Source: Paracoccus sp. MKU1 (lineage in GTDB: Bacteria; Pseudomonadota; Alphaproteobacteria; Rhodobacterales; Rhodobacteraceae). From it: a DNA stretch of 64,000 nt. A model generated the notes under the pieces. It had not been told where the DNA came from, made no database searches, and was given only the letters and a program-made list of their open reading frames with translations. Below, piece by piece: positions 16,771 to 26,281 of this stretch. Where the stretch lies: NCBI RefSeq assembly GCF_001447385.1, contig NZ_LLWQ01000193.1:62001-126000 (forward strand). Reading direction: 5' to 3'. The translations under genes were made by a program, and so were the position numbers. Numbering within the stretch: the first letter of the stretch is position 1; the number at the start of each line of letters is the position of its first letter.

Positions 16771-17877
16771 ATGGCTGAACCTCCGAAACGGCGCGGGCCG
16801 GTGCTGATGGAGATGGGCGCGGAGCCGGATGCGCCGCGCGCCGAGCCCATGGCGGAGCCGCGCCCCGACCAGCGCGACCGCAAGGCGCCGCGGGCCGAGT
16901 GGCGCGAGGGCGAGGTGGCGCCCTCGCCCGCCGATGCGCCGATGATCGACGACGGGCTGACGCCCCTGCCGCAGCCGCGCACCATGCAGCTGGTGGCGCG
17001 GCTGGTCGGGCGCGGACCGTCGCGGCTGACGCGGTTCTTCATCAATACCGGCGTGGCGCTGTTCACCTTCCTTTTGTCGGTGGCGGCGCTGCGCTATCTG
17101 ACCGATCTGCTGAACAGCTATCCGCTGCTCGGCTGGATCGGCATCGCGTTGATGGCGCTGTTCTGCATCGCGGCACTGGGCATGGCCTGGCGCGAATACC
17201 GCGCCTGGTCACGCTTTGCCGCCATCGACGGCATCAACCGCGAGGCCGGGGCGGCGCTGGCCTCGGGCGATCTGAAGGCGGCGCAGCATGTGGTCGGGCG
17301 GCTGGAGGGCCTGTATCGCGCCCGGCCGGAGCTGGAATGGGGGCTGACCCGGCTGCGCGAGCGCAAGGGCGACGCCTATGATGCCGGAACGCTGATCGCG
17401 CTGGCCGAGACCGAATTGCTGGCGGCCCTGGACCAGCAGGCCCGGCGCGAGATCGAGGCCGCCGCCCGCACCGTCGCCGCCGCCACCGCGCTGATCCCGC
17501 TGGCGCTGGCCGATGTGATCGCGGCGCTGGCCGCGAATCTGCGCATGATCCGCCGCATGGCCGAGATCTATGGCGGCCGCGCCGGCGCCGTCGGCGGCTG
17601 GCGGCTGGCGCGCACGGTGATGACGCATCTGATCGCCACCGGCGCCGTCGCGGCCGGCGACGACCTGATCCATACCGTCGCCGGCGGGGGCTTGCTTGCC
17701 AAGGTCTCGAAACGCTTCGGCGAGGGGGTGGTGAACGGCGCGCTGACCGCCCGGGTCGGCATCGCGGCGATGGAGGTCTGCCGGCCGCTGCCCTTCATCC
17801 ACCAGCCCCGGCCCCGGGTCGGCAACCTGATCGCGCGGGGGCTGAAGGGGCTCTTCGGCGAGGATGAGGCGAAGTAG
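16771..17877 (+). CDS. ycjF: YcjF/TIGR01620 (DUF697) membrane protein
   Basis: A 368-residue protein with a charged, proline-rich cytoplasmic N-terminus (residues about 1-75), two membrane helices (INTGVALFTFLLSVAALRY and GWIGIALMALFCIAALGMAW) and a C-terminal DUF697 region rich in A and L. GAGGAGAGCGCCATG gives a fair ribosome site. It is the standard partner of ycjX. The role is unknown, probably envelope-associated. Two tandem copies of the 3'-end motif follow it. Confidence 0.88.
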   Translation: MAEPPKRRGPVLMEMGAEPDAPRAEPMAEPRPDQRDRKAPRAEWREGEVAPSPADAPMIDDGLTPLPQPRTMQLVARLVGRGPSRLTRFFINTGVALFTFLLSVAALRYLTDLLNSYPLLGWIGIALMALFCIAALGMAWREYRAWSRFAAIDGINREAGAALASGDLKAAQHVVGRLEGLYRARPELEWGLTRLRERKGDAYDAGTLIALAETELLAALDQQARREIEAAARTVAAATALIPLALADVIAALAANLRMIRRMAEIYGGRAGAVGGWRLARTVMTHLIATGAVAAGDDLIHTVAGGGLLAKVSKRFGEGVVNGALTARVGIAAMEVCRPLPFIHQPRPRVGNLIARGLKGLFGEDEAK

Positions 17878-17898
17878 GCGCGGATTGCGCTGCCGCAT

Positions 17899-17920
17899 GA
17901 GTATTTGGGAAACGGTGAAA
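17899..17920 (+). repeat. dispersed 3'-end motif, copy 5
   Basis: GAGTATTTGGGAAACGGTG then AAA, 21 nt after the ycjF stop and in its sense. It is the first of two tandem copies spaced 52 nt start to start. Confidence 0.75.
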
Positions 17921-17950
17921 GGCGGCGTCCGGGTGGCGGCGCGGTCGCAT

Positions 17951-17972
17951 GAGTATTTGGGGAACAAAGAAG
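17951..17972 (+). repeat. dispersed 3'-end motif, copy 6
   Basis: GAGTATTTGGGGAACAAAG then AAG. It is the second tandem copy, 41 nt before the pbpC start. Both copies are preceded by CGCAT. Confidence 0.72.
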
Positions 17973-18013
17973 GTGAGGTTCTTTCCCGGCCGCGTCTGGC
18001 GTATTGATGGCGC

Positions 18014-20065
18014 ATGAGATCGCGCCGCTTCGCCCTGTCGCTGATGGCTGCCGTTCTGGTCCTGGGCATCGGGGCCGGGGCGCGGGATCGCCTTGACGCT
18101 TGGGTCGATGCGACGGTGCTGCCGCGGCTGGAGGTGCCGGTGGGTGTCGAGGTCGTCGCGCGGGACGGCTCGCTTCTGCGGGCGTTCCAGGTCGCGGACG
18201 GGCGCTGGCGGCTGGATGCGGGGCCGGTCGATCCGCTGTTTCTCGACATGCTCATGCTGTGGGAGGACCGGCGGTTTCCGCGCCATGCCGGCATCGATCC
18301 GAGGGCGCTGCTGCGCGCGGGCTGGCAGGCGCTGCGGCATGGCCGCGTCGTTTCGGGCGGCTCGACCCTGACCATGCAGGTCGCCCGGCTGATCGAGGAC
18401 GGGCCGACCGGGCAATGGGCCGGCAAGGCGCGGCAGATGCGGCTGGCCCTGGCCCTGGAACGGCGGTTGGGCAAGCGCGAGATCCTGGAGCTTTACCTGC
18501 GCCTCGCCCCCTATGGCGCCAATGTCGAGGGCATCCGCGCCGCCAGCCTGCAATGGTTCGGCAAGGAGCCGCGGCGGCTGACGCCGGCGCAGGCGGCGCT
18601 GCTGGTCGCGCTGCCGCAATCGCCCGAGACCCGGCGGCCGGACCGTTTCCCCGAGAGGGCCCGGGCCGCGCGCGACCGGGTGCTGGACCGGGCAGCGCGG
18701 GCCGGGCTGATTTCCGGCGCCGATGCGCGGGCGGCGATGGCCGAGCCGGTGCCGCGGGTCCGGCGGGCCTTTCCGGCGCTGGCGCCGCTGCTGGCCGCGC
18801 GGCTGGTGCGCGAGCATCCGGGGGCCCTGCGGATCGAGACCACCATCGACCGGCGCCTGCAACGCCGGGCCGAGGAACTGGCCTCGCGCGCCGTGCGCGG
18901 CGCCGGGCGGCGGCTGTCGGCGGCGGTGGTGCTGGCCGATCACCGGACGGGCGAGATTCTGGCCGAGGTCGGCGCCGCGGACTGGACGGATGGCGCATCG
19001 AGCGGCTTCGTCGATATGGCGCGTGCCTGGCGCAGCCCCGGATCAACGCTGAAGCCCTTTGTCTATGGCCTCGCCTTCGACGACGGGCTGGCGCATCCCG
19101 AGACGCTGATCGAGGACCGGCCCACCGCCTTCGGCCGCTGGCAGCCGCAGAATTTCGACCATCATTTCCGCGGCACCGTCAGCCTGCGAAACGCGCTGAT
19201 CTGGTCGCTGAACATCCCCGTGGTGAAGCTGGCCGAGGCGGTGGGGCCGAACCGCGTCGCCCAGGCGCTGCGCCGGGGCGGAATCGAGCTGCGCCTGCCC
19301 GGCGAGGCGCCGGGGCTGGCGATCGTGTTGGGCGGTGCGGGCGTGACGCTGGAGGGGCTGGCCGAGGGTTATGCGGCGCTGGCGCGGGGCGGGCGGTCGA
19401 TCACGCTCTCGCCGTTGCCGGGCGGCGGCGGGGAACGGGCGGCGGCGATGTTCGGCCCGGTCGCGGCCTGGCAGGTCGGCCATATCCTGAGCCAGAACCC
19501 CGCGCCGCATGGCGCGCGGCAGCGGCCGATGGCCTACAAGACCGGCACCTCCTATGGGCATCGCGACGCGCTGGCGGTGGGGTTCGACGGCGCGCGGGTC
19601 GGCGCGGTCTGGCTGGGCCGGCCGGACGGGACGCCGGTGCCCGGCGCCTTTGGCGGCGAGCTGGCGGCGCCGGTGCTGTTCGACCTGTTTGACGCGCTCC
19701 CGCCCGTCGCGCTGCCGCCGCCTCCGCCGCAGACGCTGACGCTGCCGAACAGCGCCCTGCCCCTGCCCCTGCGCCGCTTTGTCCCGGCGGGCGCGGCCAG
19801 CGCCATCGCGGCCCGCCCCGCCAGCCCCGATGCGCTGCGCCTGACCTATCCGCCGGACGGGGCCGAGATCGACGCGCAGGGCCCGCTGACCGCCAAGGCG
19901 CGCGGCGGGCGCGGGCCCTGGACCTTTCTTCTGAACGGCGCGCCCGCCGCCATCGCCCAGCCGCAACCCATGGCCAGCCTGCCCAATCCCGGCCCGGGCT
20001 TTGCCGAGTTGACGGTGGTGGATGCGGATGGCGCCTCGGCGACTGCGGCAATACGGTTGCACTGA
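18014..20065 (+). CDS. pbpC: penicillin-binding protein 1C
   Basis: A 683-residue bifunctional peptidoglycan synthase with an N-terminal hydrophobic anchor. The glycosyltransferase domain shows LWEDRRFPRHAGID (catalytic E), SGGSTLTMQVAR and LYLRLAPYGANVEGI. The transpeptidase domain shows SPGSTLKPF (catalytic S of SxxK), SLN in IWSLNIPVVKL and KTGTS. A C-terminal BiPBP-type domain (LTYPPDGAEIDAQGPL onward) confirms class 1C. Often pbpC follows an alpha-2-macroglobulin gene; here ycjF precedes it instead. It acts at the periplasmic face of the inner membrane. Confidence 0.94.
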   Translation: MRSRRFALSLMAAVLVLGIGAGARDRLDAWVDATVLPRLEVPVGVEVVARDGSLLRAFQVADGRWRLDAGPVDPLFLDMLMLWEDRRFPRHAGIDPRALLRAGWQALRHGRVVSGGSTLTMQVARLIEDGPTGQWAGKARQMRLALALERRLGKREILELYLRLAPYGANVEGIRAASLQWFGKEPRRLTPAQAALLVALPQSPETRRPDRFPERARAARDRVLDRAARAGLISGADARAAMAEPVPRVRRAFPALAPLLAARLVREHPGALRIETTIDRRLQRRAEELASRAVRGAGRRLSAAVVLADHRTGEILAEVGAADWTDGASSGFVDMARAWRSPGSTLKPFVYGLAFDDGLAHPETLIEDRPTAFGRWQPQNFDHHFRGTVSLRNALIWSLNIPVVKLAEAVGPNRVAQALRRGGIELRLPGEAPGLAIVLGGAGVTLEGLAEGYAALARGGRSITLSPLPGGGGERAAAMFGPVAAWQVGHILSQNPAPHGARQRPMAYKTGTSYGHRDALAVGFDGARVGAVWLGRPDGTPVPGAFGGELAAPVLFDLFDALPPVALPPPPPQTLTLPNSALPLPLRRFVPAGAASAIAARPASPDALRLTYPPDGAEIDAQGPLTAKARGGRGPWTFLLNGAPAAIAQPQPMASLPNPGPGFAELTVVDADGASATAAIRLH

Positions 20066-20131
20066 CGCAATTTGCGCGTTTCGTGATTCGCCTGACCTTT
20101 TCTTAACCGGGATTTGCGACATATTCGCTCC

Positions 20132-20563
20132 ATGCTGCGCATCAACGACCAGATCACCATCCAGGAATGGGAGCTGTCCGAACAGTTCACCCGGTCCCAG
20201 GGACCGGGCGGGCAGAACGTGAACAAGGTCGAGACCGCCGTGGAGCTGCGCTTCGAGGCCGAGCGGTCGCCGCATCTGGCCCCGCCGGTCAAGGCACGGC
20301 TGAAGCGGCTGGCCGGGCGGCGCTGGACCCAGGACGGCGCCGTACTGATCCGGGCCGAGGAAACCCGCAGCCAGGCCCGCAACCGCGAGCTGGCGCGCGA
20401 GCGGCTGGCCGAGCTGATCCGCCAGGCGCTGGTCGCGCCGCGCAAGCGCATCCCGACCCGTCCGACGCTGGGCAGCCAGCGCCGCCGGCTGGCCGCCAAG
20501 ACCCAGCGCGGCGAGGTCAAGGCGGCGCGGGGCCGCATCCGCGACGCGGAGGATCCGGCATGA
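20132..20563 (+). CDS. arfB: alternative ribosome-rescue factor ArfB
   Basis: A 143-residue peptidyl-tRNA hydrolase of the ArfB/YaeJ type. The RF1-like domain carries GPGGQNVNKVETAVEL, with the catalytic GGQ, and the basic C-terminal tail (RKRIPTRPTLGSQRRRLAAK, ending KAARGRIRD) is the part that enters the empty mRNA channel of stalled ribosomes. I chose ATG 20132 (MLRINDQITI), the family's usual start. The stop overlaps the NUDIX start as ATGA. smpB lies 4.3 kb downstream, so trans-translation and ArfB both exist here. Confidence 0.93.
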   Translation: MLRINDQITIQEWELSEQFTRSQGPGGQNVNKVETAVELRFEAERSPHLAPPVKARLKRLAGRRWTQDGAVLIRAEETRSQARNRELARERLAELIRQALVAPRKRIPTRPTLGSQRRRLAAKTQRGEVKAARGRIRDAEDPA

Positions 20564-21030
20564 TCGTCGAGTTCCGCGAAAGGCTGGCGCGGCTGATCGG
20601 CCGGCGACCGCCCGACATGCAGGTCGCGGCGCTGTGCCTGAACGAGGCGACCGGCGACGTGCTGCTCGTCACCAGCCGCGGCACCGGGCGCTGGATCGTG
20701 CCCAAGGGCTGGCCCATGCCCGGCCGCAGCTTGGCCGATGCCGCCCGGCAGGAGGCCTGGGAGGAGGCCGGCGTCAGGGGCCGGGTCGGGCAGGCCGAGA
20801 TCGGCCGCTATCACTATGACAAGGACCAGGACCGCGGCTTCGCCATCCCGGTCGAGGTGCGGGTCTTTCCGCTTTACGTCGATGCGCTGGAAGGCGACTT
20901 CCCCGAGGCGCATGAGCGCAAGCGCCGCTGGTTCACGCCCGAGGATGCCGCCCGCATGGTGGCCGAGACCGGGTTGAAGCAGCTGCTGCGCGGCCTGCCC
21001 GCGGCCAAGCGCCGGTCCCCCCCGGAATGA
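20560..21030 (+). CDS. NUDIX hydrolase with variant NUDIX box
   Basis: A 156-residue NUDIX-fold protein. The box begins at KGWPMPGRSLADAARQEA and continues WEEAGV. Against GX5EX7REUXEEXGU, the first E is R and the R before the first metal-binding E is Q. The three core glutamates (E of QE, and EE) are kept, so Mg-dependent pyrophosphate hydrolysis is plausible. The IVPKGWP pattern resembles diphosphoinositol or diadenosine polyphosphate hydrolases; substrate not assigned. It is coupled by 4-nt overlaps to arfB upstream and to the phosphate transporter downstream. Confidence 0.85.
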   Translation: MIVEFRERLARLIGRRPPDMQVAALCLNEATGDVLLVTSRGTGRWIVPKGWPMPGRSLADAARQEAWEEAGVRGRVGQAEIGRYHYDKDQDRGFAIPVEVRVFPLYVDALEGDFPEAHERKRRWFTPEDAARMVAETGLKQLLRGLPAAKRRSPPE

Positions 21031-22451
21031 GGCGCGAACCCCGCGAATACCGCACGCTCGACAAGGATCTGCGCCGCGTCACCAATACCGAGCGCGCGGT
21101 GCTGCATTCGGGACGCTCGCTGTTGCGGCTGGGGCTGGCGCTGATCTTCATCGCCGCCGCCAGCTATGTCGGCACCGGCTTTCTGGCCGATCAGCCGGCG
21201 ATCGGCATCCTGGCGGCCAGCCTGGCGGTCGCGGCCTATCTGGCGTTGTCGATCGGCGGCAACGACGTGGCGAACGCGCTGGGGCCGGCAGTGGGGGCCG
21301 GCGCCATCGGCATGACCACCGGCCTCGTGCTGGTCGCGGTGATGGAGGTCATGGGCGCGGTCATCGCCGGCAGCGCCGTCACCGCCACGCTGACCGAAGG
21401 GCTGATCGGCAGCACCCTGGGCGAGGGCGAGGCGACGGCGCGGATGATGCTGGCGGCGCTGCTGGCGGCGGGCAGCTGGATCAGCCTTGCCACCTGGCTC
21501 GACGCGCCGGTCAGCACCACGCATTCCGTGGTCGGCGCCATCGCCGGGGCCGGGCTGGCGAGCTACGGCCTCGGGGCGGTGAACTGGCCGGCCCTGGCGA
21601 TGATCGCCTTCGGCTGGATCGTCTCGCCGCTGGTCTCGGGCCTGATCGCGGCGGGGCTGATGGCGCTGCTGCGCGGCCTGGTCCTGAACCGCGAGGACCG
21701 CATCGCCGCCGCCCGCACCTGGATGCCGGTGGTGGTCGGGCTGGCCTCGGCCATGCTGGCGGGGGTGGCGGAACTGGCCTGGCACGGCTCGAGACCGGCG
21801 GTGAACGCGGCTCTGGCGCTGGTTTGCGGCGCGCTCGGCTGGGTCTATACCCGGCGGCGCATCGACCGCCAGTCGCGGGGCGAAGCCGGCGGGCGGCTGG
21901 CGATGAAGCAGCTTCTGGCGGTGCCGCTGATCGCCGCGGCGCTGGTCATGGGCTTTGCCCATGGCGCCAACGACACCTCGAACGTGGCGGCGCCGCTGAC
22001 CATCATCCTCGACAGCCTGTCGGCGGGGGGCGACGATGACCTGCGCGCCCGGCTGGTGCTGCTGCTGGGGGGCCTGGGCATCGCGCTGGGGATCCTGCTG
22101 TTCGGTCGGCGGCTGGTGCATATGGTCGGCAGCCGCATCACCCGGCTGAACTCGTCGCGCGCGCTTTGCGTCTCGCTGGCGACGGCGACGACGGTGCTGG
22201 GGGCCTCGCTGATGGGCCTGCCGGTCTCGACCACCCATGTCGCGGTGGGCGGCGTGTTCGGGATCGGCTTCTATCGCGAATGGCGCGACCGCCGGCTGGC
22301 CTCCGGGCACGACCCCCTGCCCGCCGAGGAGCGCCGGCGGCGGCATCTGGTGCGCCGCTCCTACATGCGGATGATCCTGGGCGCCTGGCTGGTGACGGTG
22401 CCCGCCGCCGCCGGTCTGGCCGCCGCGCTGGTCTGGATCGGCGGGTTCTAG
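21027..22451 (+). CDS. PiT family inorganic phosphate transporter
   Basis: A 474-residue membrane protein of the PHO4/PiT family, which moves metal-phosphate with H+ or Na+. The two family signatures are present in the two halves: SIGGNDVANALGPAVGAG near residue 75 and FAHGANDTSNVAAPL near residue 310. About ten to twelve hydrophobic segments surround them, with a hydrophilic N-terminus of about 30 residues. It overlaps the NUDIX stop by 4 nt. A phosphate-releasing NUDIX enzyme next to a phosphate permease is suggestive, but no Pho box is visible. Confidence 0.9.
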   Translation: MRREPREYRTLDKDLRRVTNTERAVLHSGRSLLRLGLALIFIAAASYVGTGFLADQPAIGILAASLAVAAYLALSIGGNDVANALGPAVGAGAIGMTTGLVLVAVMEVMGAVIAGSAVTATLTEGLIGSTLGEGEATARMMLAALLAAGSWISLATWLDAPVSTTHSVVGAIAGAGLASYGLGAVNWPALAMIAFGWIVSPLVSGLIAAGLMALLRGLVLNREDRIAAARTWMPVVVGLASAMLAGVAELAWHGSRPAVNAALALVCGALGWVYTRRRIDRQSRGEAGGRLAMKQLLAVPLIAAALVMGFAHGANDTSNVAAPLTIILDSLSAGGDDDLRARLVLLLGGLGIALGILLFGRRLVHMVGSRITRLNSSRALCVSLATATTVLGASLMGLPVSTTHVAVGGVFGIGFYREWRDRRLASGHDPLPAEERRRRHLVRRSYMRMILGAWLVTVPAAAGLAAALVWIGGF

Positions 22452-22617
22452 CAGCACCCGGACGCCTGCCCGCCCGTTCCGGCGCCGGGAACCGGCAAGG
22501 CCGCCGCGACCGAGATCAGGACCGGGATGCCGATCCCCGGGCGCCATGCGAAACGGGCCGACGCGACCCACCACATTCCTTGGACCCTTGGCCCTGTGGC
22601 AGCCGGACCGGCCGCCG

Positions 22618-24279
22618 TCAGGCCCGGCGCAGCCCCGCCTCGCCCGCCGCGCGGGTTTCGGCAAGGGTCGCGCCGGTGCTCAGCGCCTCGGGATCCAGCA
22701 CCAGCTCCAGCACCGCCAGCCTGCCCGCTTCCTGCGCGCGGGCGAAGGCATCGGCGAAGTCCTCCTGCCGCGTCACCGTCTCGCCATGGCCGCCATAGGC
22801 GCGGGCCAGCGCCGCGAAATCGGGATTGGCCAGCGCCGTGCCCGAGACGCGGCCGGGATAGCTGCGCTCCTGATGCATGCGGATGGTGCCGTAATGGCCG
22901 TTATTGGCGACGATGACGATGACCGAGGCGCCATGCTGGGCGGCGGTGGAAAGCTCGTTCAGCGTCATCTGCAAGCAGCCGTCGCCGGCCATGCAGACCA
23001 CGGTGCGGCCAGGATGCTCCAGCTTGGCGGCGATGGCGGCGGGCAGGCCGTAGCCCATCGAGCCCGAGGTCGGCGCCAGCTGCGTGCCGAAGCGGCGGAA
23101 ACGGTAATAGCGATGGATGAAGGCCGCATAGTTCCCCGCGCCATTGGCGATGATCGCATCCGGCGGCAGGTGGTCGGACAGCCAGCGCACCACCGCCTCC
23201 ATCCGCACCGCGCCGGGGGTGGGCCGGGGCTGCTGCCAGGCCTCGTATGCCGCGCGCAGCCCGGCGGTCCAGCCGTCCCAGCGCCTCGGTGCGGGCAGCG
23301 CCGCCAGCGCCGCCACCACCGCGCGCGGGTCCGCCACCAGTCCCGGATCGGGCCGCCAGAGATGCCCCAGCTCGTCGGGCGAGGGGTGGACATGGATCAC
23401 CCGCGCATGCGGGCGCACCGGGTCCATCAACTCATAGCCGCGCGTCAGCGTGTCGCCCAGCCGCGAACCGAGTGACAGCAGGCAATCCGCCTGCGACAGC
23501 GCCTGCCCCAGCGCCGGGTTCATGCTGACGCTCAGATCGCCGACATAGTTCGGATGCGCGTTGTCCATATGGCCCTGGCGGCGGAAGGGCACCGCGACCG
23601 GCAGGCCCCAGCCTTCGGCGAAGCGCGCCAGATCCTCGGCGGCGGCCTGCGACCACAGCGTGCCGCCCGGCACGACCAGCGGCCGCTCGGCCCCGGCCAG
23701 CGCCTGCGCGATGGCGGCGACGGATTGCTCGGCGACGGCGGAAAGCGGCGGCACGGCAGGGGCCGGGTCCGGCACCTCGGCCCGGGCGGAAAGCATGTCC
23801 TCGGGCAGCGCCAGCACCACGGGACCGGGCCGGCCCGACATGGCAAGATGGAAGGCGCGGGAGACATATTCCGGGATGCGCTCGGTCTGGTCGATCTCGG
23901 CCACCCATTTCGCCAAGGGGCCGAACATGGCGCGGTAATCGACCTCCTGAAACGCCTCGCGGTCGCGGTCGGCGCGGGCGATCTGGCCGACGAACAGGAT
24001 CATCGGCGTGCAATCCTGCCGAGCCACATGCACCCCGGCGCTGGCATTGGTGGCGCCGGGGCCGCGGGTGACGAAGCCCACGCCCGGCCGCCCGGTCAGC
24101 TTGCCATGCGCCTCGGCCATCATCGCCGCGCCGCCCTCGTGCCGGCAGACGACGTTCTGGATGCCCGAGGCGTAAAGCCCGTCCAGCACCGCCAGAAAGC
24201 TTTCGCCGGGAACCGAGAACACCCGCCCGACCCCGTTCGCCTTCAACGCATCGACCAGAATTTGCCCACCGTGCCGCAT
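22618..24279 (-). CDS. acetolactate synthase-like thiamine diphosphate enzyme
   Basis: A 553-residue ThDP-dependent enzyme. The catalytic glutamate is in [31 protein letters not shown] follows, and the C-terminal cofactor motif is [11 protein letters not shown] leading to VANN. That is the acetolactate synthase/benzoylformate decarboxylase layout. There is no regulatory subunit gene nearby, so biosynthetic IlvB is unlikely; a decarboxylase or catabolic ALS-like role is more probable. ATG 24279 ([16 protein letters not shown]) is the family start. It is divergent from the LMW phosphatase across 87 nt. Confidence 0.87.
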   Translation of the reverse strand: MRHGGQILVDALKANGVGRVFSVPGESFLAVLDGLYASGIQNVVCRHEGGAAMMAEAHGKLTGRPGVGFVTRGPGATNASAGVHVARQDCTPMILFVGQIARADRDREAFQEVDYRAMFGPLAKWVAEIDQTERIPEYVSRAFHLAMSGRPGPVVLALPEDMLSARAEVPDPAPAVPPLSAVAEQSVAAIAQALAGAERPLVVPGGTLWSQAAAEDLARFAEGWGLPVAVPFRRQGHMDNAHPNYVGDLSVSMNPALGQALSQADCLLSLGSRLGDTLTRGYELMDPVRPHARVIHVHPSPDELGHLWRPDPGLVADPRAVVAALAALPAPRRWDGWTAGLRAAYEAWQQPRPTPGAVRMEAVVRWLSDHLPPDAIIANGAGNYAAFIHRYYRFRRFGTQLAPTSGSMGYGLPAAIAAKLEHPGRTVVCMAGDGCLQMTLNELSTAAQHGASVIVIVANNGHYGTIRMHQERSYPGRVSGTALANPDFAALARAYGGHGETVTRQEDFADAFARAQEAGRLAVLELVLDPEALSTGATLAETRAAGEAGLRRA

Positions 24280-24366
24280 CGCCGCCGCCTCCCTGCTTTT
24301 CTTTCCGGGCAGTCTGGGCCAGCTTGCGCGGAACTGGCAAGATGTGCCGGTCAATCGAGGTCGATC

Positions 24367-24837
24367 ATGCCGCTGCCATCGGTCCTTTTCGTCTGCCTGG
24401 GCAATATCTGCCGTTCGCCGCTGGCCGAGGCCGCCCTGCGCGCCGCCGCCGAGCGCGCCGGCGCGCGGCTGCTGATCGACTCGGCCGGGACCGGCGACTG
24501 GCATCTGGGCCATGCCCCCGATCACCGGGCACAGGCGGTGGCGGCATTGGCCGGCATCGACATATCGAACCTGCGCGCCCGGCAGGTCGCGGCCGAGGAT
24601 TTCCGCCGCTTCGATCATATCGTCGCCATGGACCGGCAGAACCTCGCCAATCTGCGCCGCATCGCGCCGCCGGACGGGCGGGCACGGCTGTCGCTGCTGC
24701 TGGACCACGTGCCGGGACGCGCGGGGCAATCGGTCGCCGATCCCTATTTCGGCGAGGCCGCGGGTTTCGACGCCACCTGGCGCGACGTGACCGCCGGGGC
24801 ACAGGCGCTGCTGCGGCTGATCGTCCGGCAGGATTGA
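24367..24837 (+). CDS. low molecular weight protein-tyrosine phosphatase
   Basis: A 156-residue LMW-PTP. The P-loop [12 protein letters not shown] (C-x5-R) is at residues about 10-16 and the general acid is in VADPYFG near the C-terminus (the DPY motif). Length is standard. Bacterial members act on phosphotyrosine in envelope polysaccharide control or on arsenate; no wzc-like kinase gene or arsenic gene is near. It lies 47 nt upstream of smpB and may share its transcript. Confidence 0.92.
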   Translation: MPLPSVLFVCLGNICRSPLAEAALRAAAERAGARLLIDSAGTGDWHLGHAPDHRAQAVAALAGIDISNLRARQVAAEDFRRFDHIVAMDRQNLANLRRIAPPDGRARLSLLLDHVPGRAGQSVADPYFGEAAGFDATWRDVTAGAQALLRLIVRQD

Positions 24838-24884
24838 GGCCCGGCCTTTACAGGCGCGGCGCCCCGCCCTATCTCTGCCCGATC

Positions 24885-25355
24885 ATGGCCACGAAATCCG
24901 ACCCGAACTACAAGATCATCGCCGAGAACCGCCGGGCGCGCTTCGACTATTTCATCGAAAGCGATCTCGAGGTCGGCATCGTGCTGACCGGCTCCGAGGT
25001 GAAAAGCCTGCGCACCGGCCAGTCCAACATCGCCGAAAGCTATGCCTCGGTCGAGGATGGCGAGCTGTGGCTGATCAACTCTTACATCGCCGCCTACAAG
25101 CAGGCCGGCGTCTTCGGGCACGAGGAACGGCGGCGCCGCAAGCTGCTGGTCTCGCGCAAGGAACTGTCCCGGCTCTGGCAGGCGGTCGGGCGCGAGGGCA
25201 TGACGCTGGTGCCACTGGTGATGTATTTCAACGACCGCGGCATGGTGAAGCTGAAGATCGGCGTCGCCAAGGGCAAGAAGGTCGCCGACAAGCGCGAAAC
25301 CGCCGCCAAGCGCGACTGGAACCGGCAGAAACAGCGTTTGCTGAAGCAGGGTTAA
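24885..25355 (+). CDS. smpB: SsrA-binding protein SmpB
   Basis: A 156-residue partner of tmRNA for rescue of stalled ribosomes. It shows [15 protein letters not shown] at the start, [19 protein letters not shown] (the OB-fold signature), and the basic tail [21 protein letters not shown] that mimics an anticodon stem. Length is typical. I found no tmRNA gene in the window. The tail may be read through into the same transcript as the downstream sulfurtransferase (65-nt gap). Confidence 0.95.
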   Translation: MATKSDPNYKIIAENRRARFDYFIESDLEVGIVLTGSEVKSLRTGQSNIAESYASVEDGELWLINSYIAAYKQAGVFGHEERRRRKLLVSRKELSRLWQAVGREGMTLVPLVMYFNDRGMVKLKIGVAKGKKVADKRETAAKRDWNRQKQRLLKQG

Positions 25356-25420
25356 GCCTTGCCGCCCCGCGCGGCTGCGGTTACATCGGTGTCGTTTCTG
25401 CGCGCGCGGGGGGAAGGCCG

Positions 25421-26281
25421 ATGTCCACCGATTCCGACGATCCGAAAGTGCTGGTCTCGACCGGCTGGCTCGCGGCCCATCTGAACGATCCCGACCTGCG
25501 CATCATCGACGCCAGCTGGTTCCTGGAACCCGGCCGCGACGCACGGGCCGAATACATGGCCGCGCATATCCCCGGCGCCCGCTTCTTCGACATCGACGAG
25601 ATCGCGGACAAGCGCAGCGAGCTGCCGCACATGGCACCGCAGCCCGAGATGTTCATCAGCCGCATGCGCGCCATGGGCATCGGCGACGGCCACCAGGTCG
25701 TGGTCTACGACAACTCGCCGGTGCGTTCGGCGGCGCGGGTCTGGTGGACCTTCCGGCTGATGGGCAAGCAGGACGTGGCGGTGCTGGACGGCGGTTTCGG
25801 CAAATGGCTGGCCGAGGGTCGCGAGACCGAGGACATGCCGCCGATGCTGCGCGACCGCCACATCACCGTGCAGCGCCAGGCGGCGCTGGTGCGCGACGTG
25901 ACCCAGGTCGCGGCGGCCAGCAAGCTCGCCGATCACGAGATCGTCGATGCGCGCTCGGCCGAACGCTTCCGCGGCGAGGCGGCCGAGCCGCGCCCCGGCC
26001 TGCGCTCGGGCCATATCCCCGGCTCGAAGAACCTGCCCTTCGGCAAGCTCTACCACCCGGACGGCACGCTGAAGGCCCCCGACGCGCTGCGCGCCGAGTT
26101 CGAAGCGGCGGGGGTAAACCTGTCGAAGCCCGTCATCACCACCTGCGGCTCGGGGGTGACGGCGGCCTCGCTGTTCCTGGCGCTCGAACGGATCGGGCAC
26201 CGGGACCATTCGCTTTATGACGGAAGCTGGGCCGAATGGGGCAGCTTCCCCGACCTTAAAATCGCAACCGGAGACGCGTGA
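25421..26281 (+). CDS. sseA: 3-mercaptopyruvate sulfurtransferase
   Basis: A 286-residue tandem-rhodanese protein. The first, inactive rhodanese domain spans residues about 10-130 (HIPGARFFDIDEIADKRSELPHM), and the second about 160-280 with the catalytic loop CGSGVTAAS. The CGSGVT loop identifies mercaptopyruvate rather than thiosulfate as sulfur donor. GSKNLPFGKLYHPDG is typical of SseA. Start ATG 25421 follows GGGGGAAGGCCG. Its stop overlaps the aminotransferase start by one base (TGATG), so the two are coupled; an aminotransferase could supply mercaptopyruvate from cysteine. Confidence 0.92.
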   Translation: MSTDSDDPKVLVSTGWLAAHLNDPDLRIIDASWFLEPGRDARAEYMAAHIPGARFFDIDEIADKRSELPHMAPQPEMFISRMRAMGIGDGHQVVVYDNSPVRSAARVWWTFRLMGKQDVAVLDGGFGKWLAEGRETEDMPPMLRDRHITVQRQAALVRDVTQVAAASKLADHEIVDARSAERFRGEAAEPRPGLRSGHIPGSKNLPFGKLYHPDGTLKAPDALRAEFEAAGVNLSKPVITTCGSGVTAASLFLALERIGHRDHSLYDGSWAEWGSFPDLKIATGDA

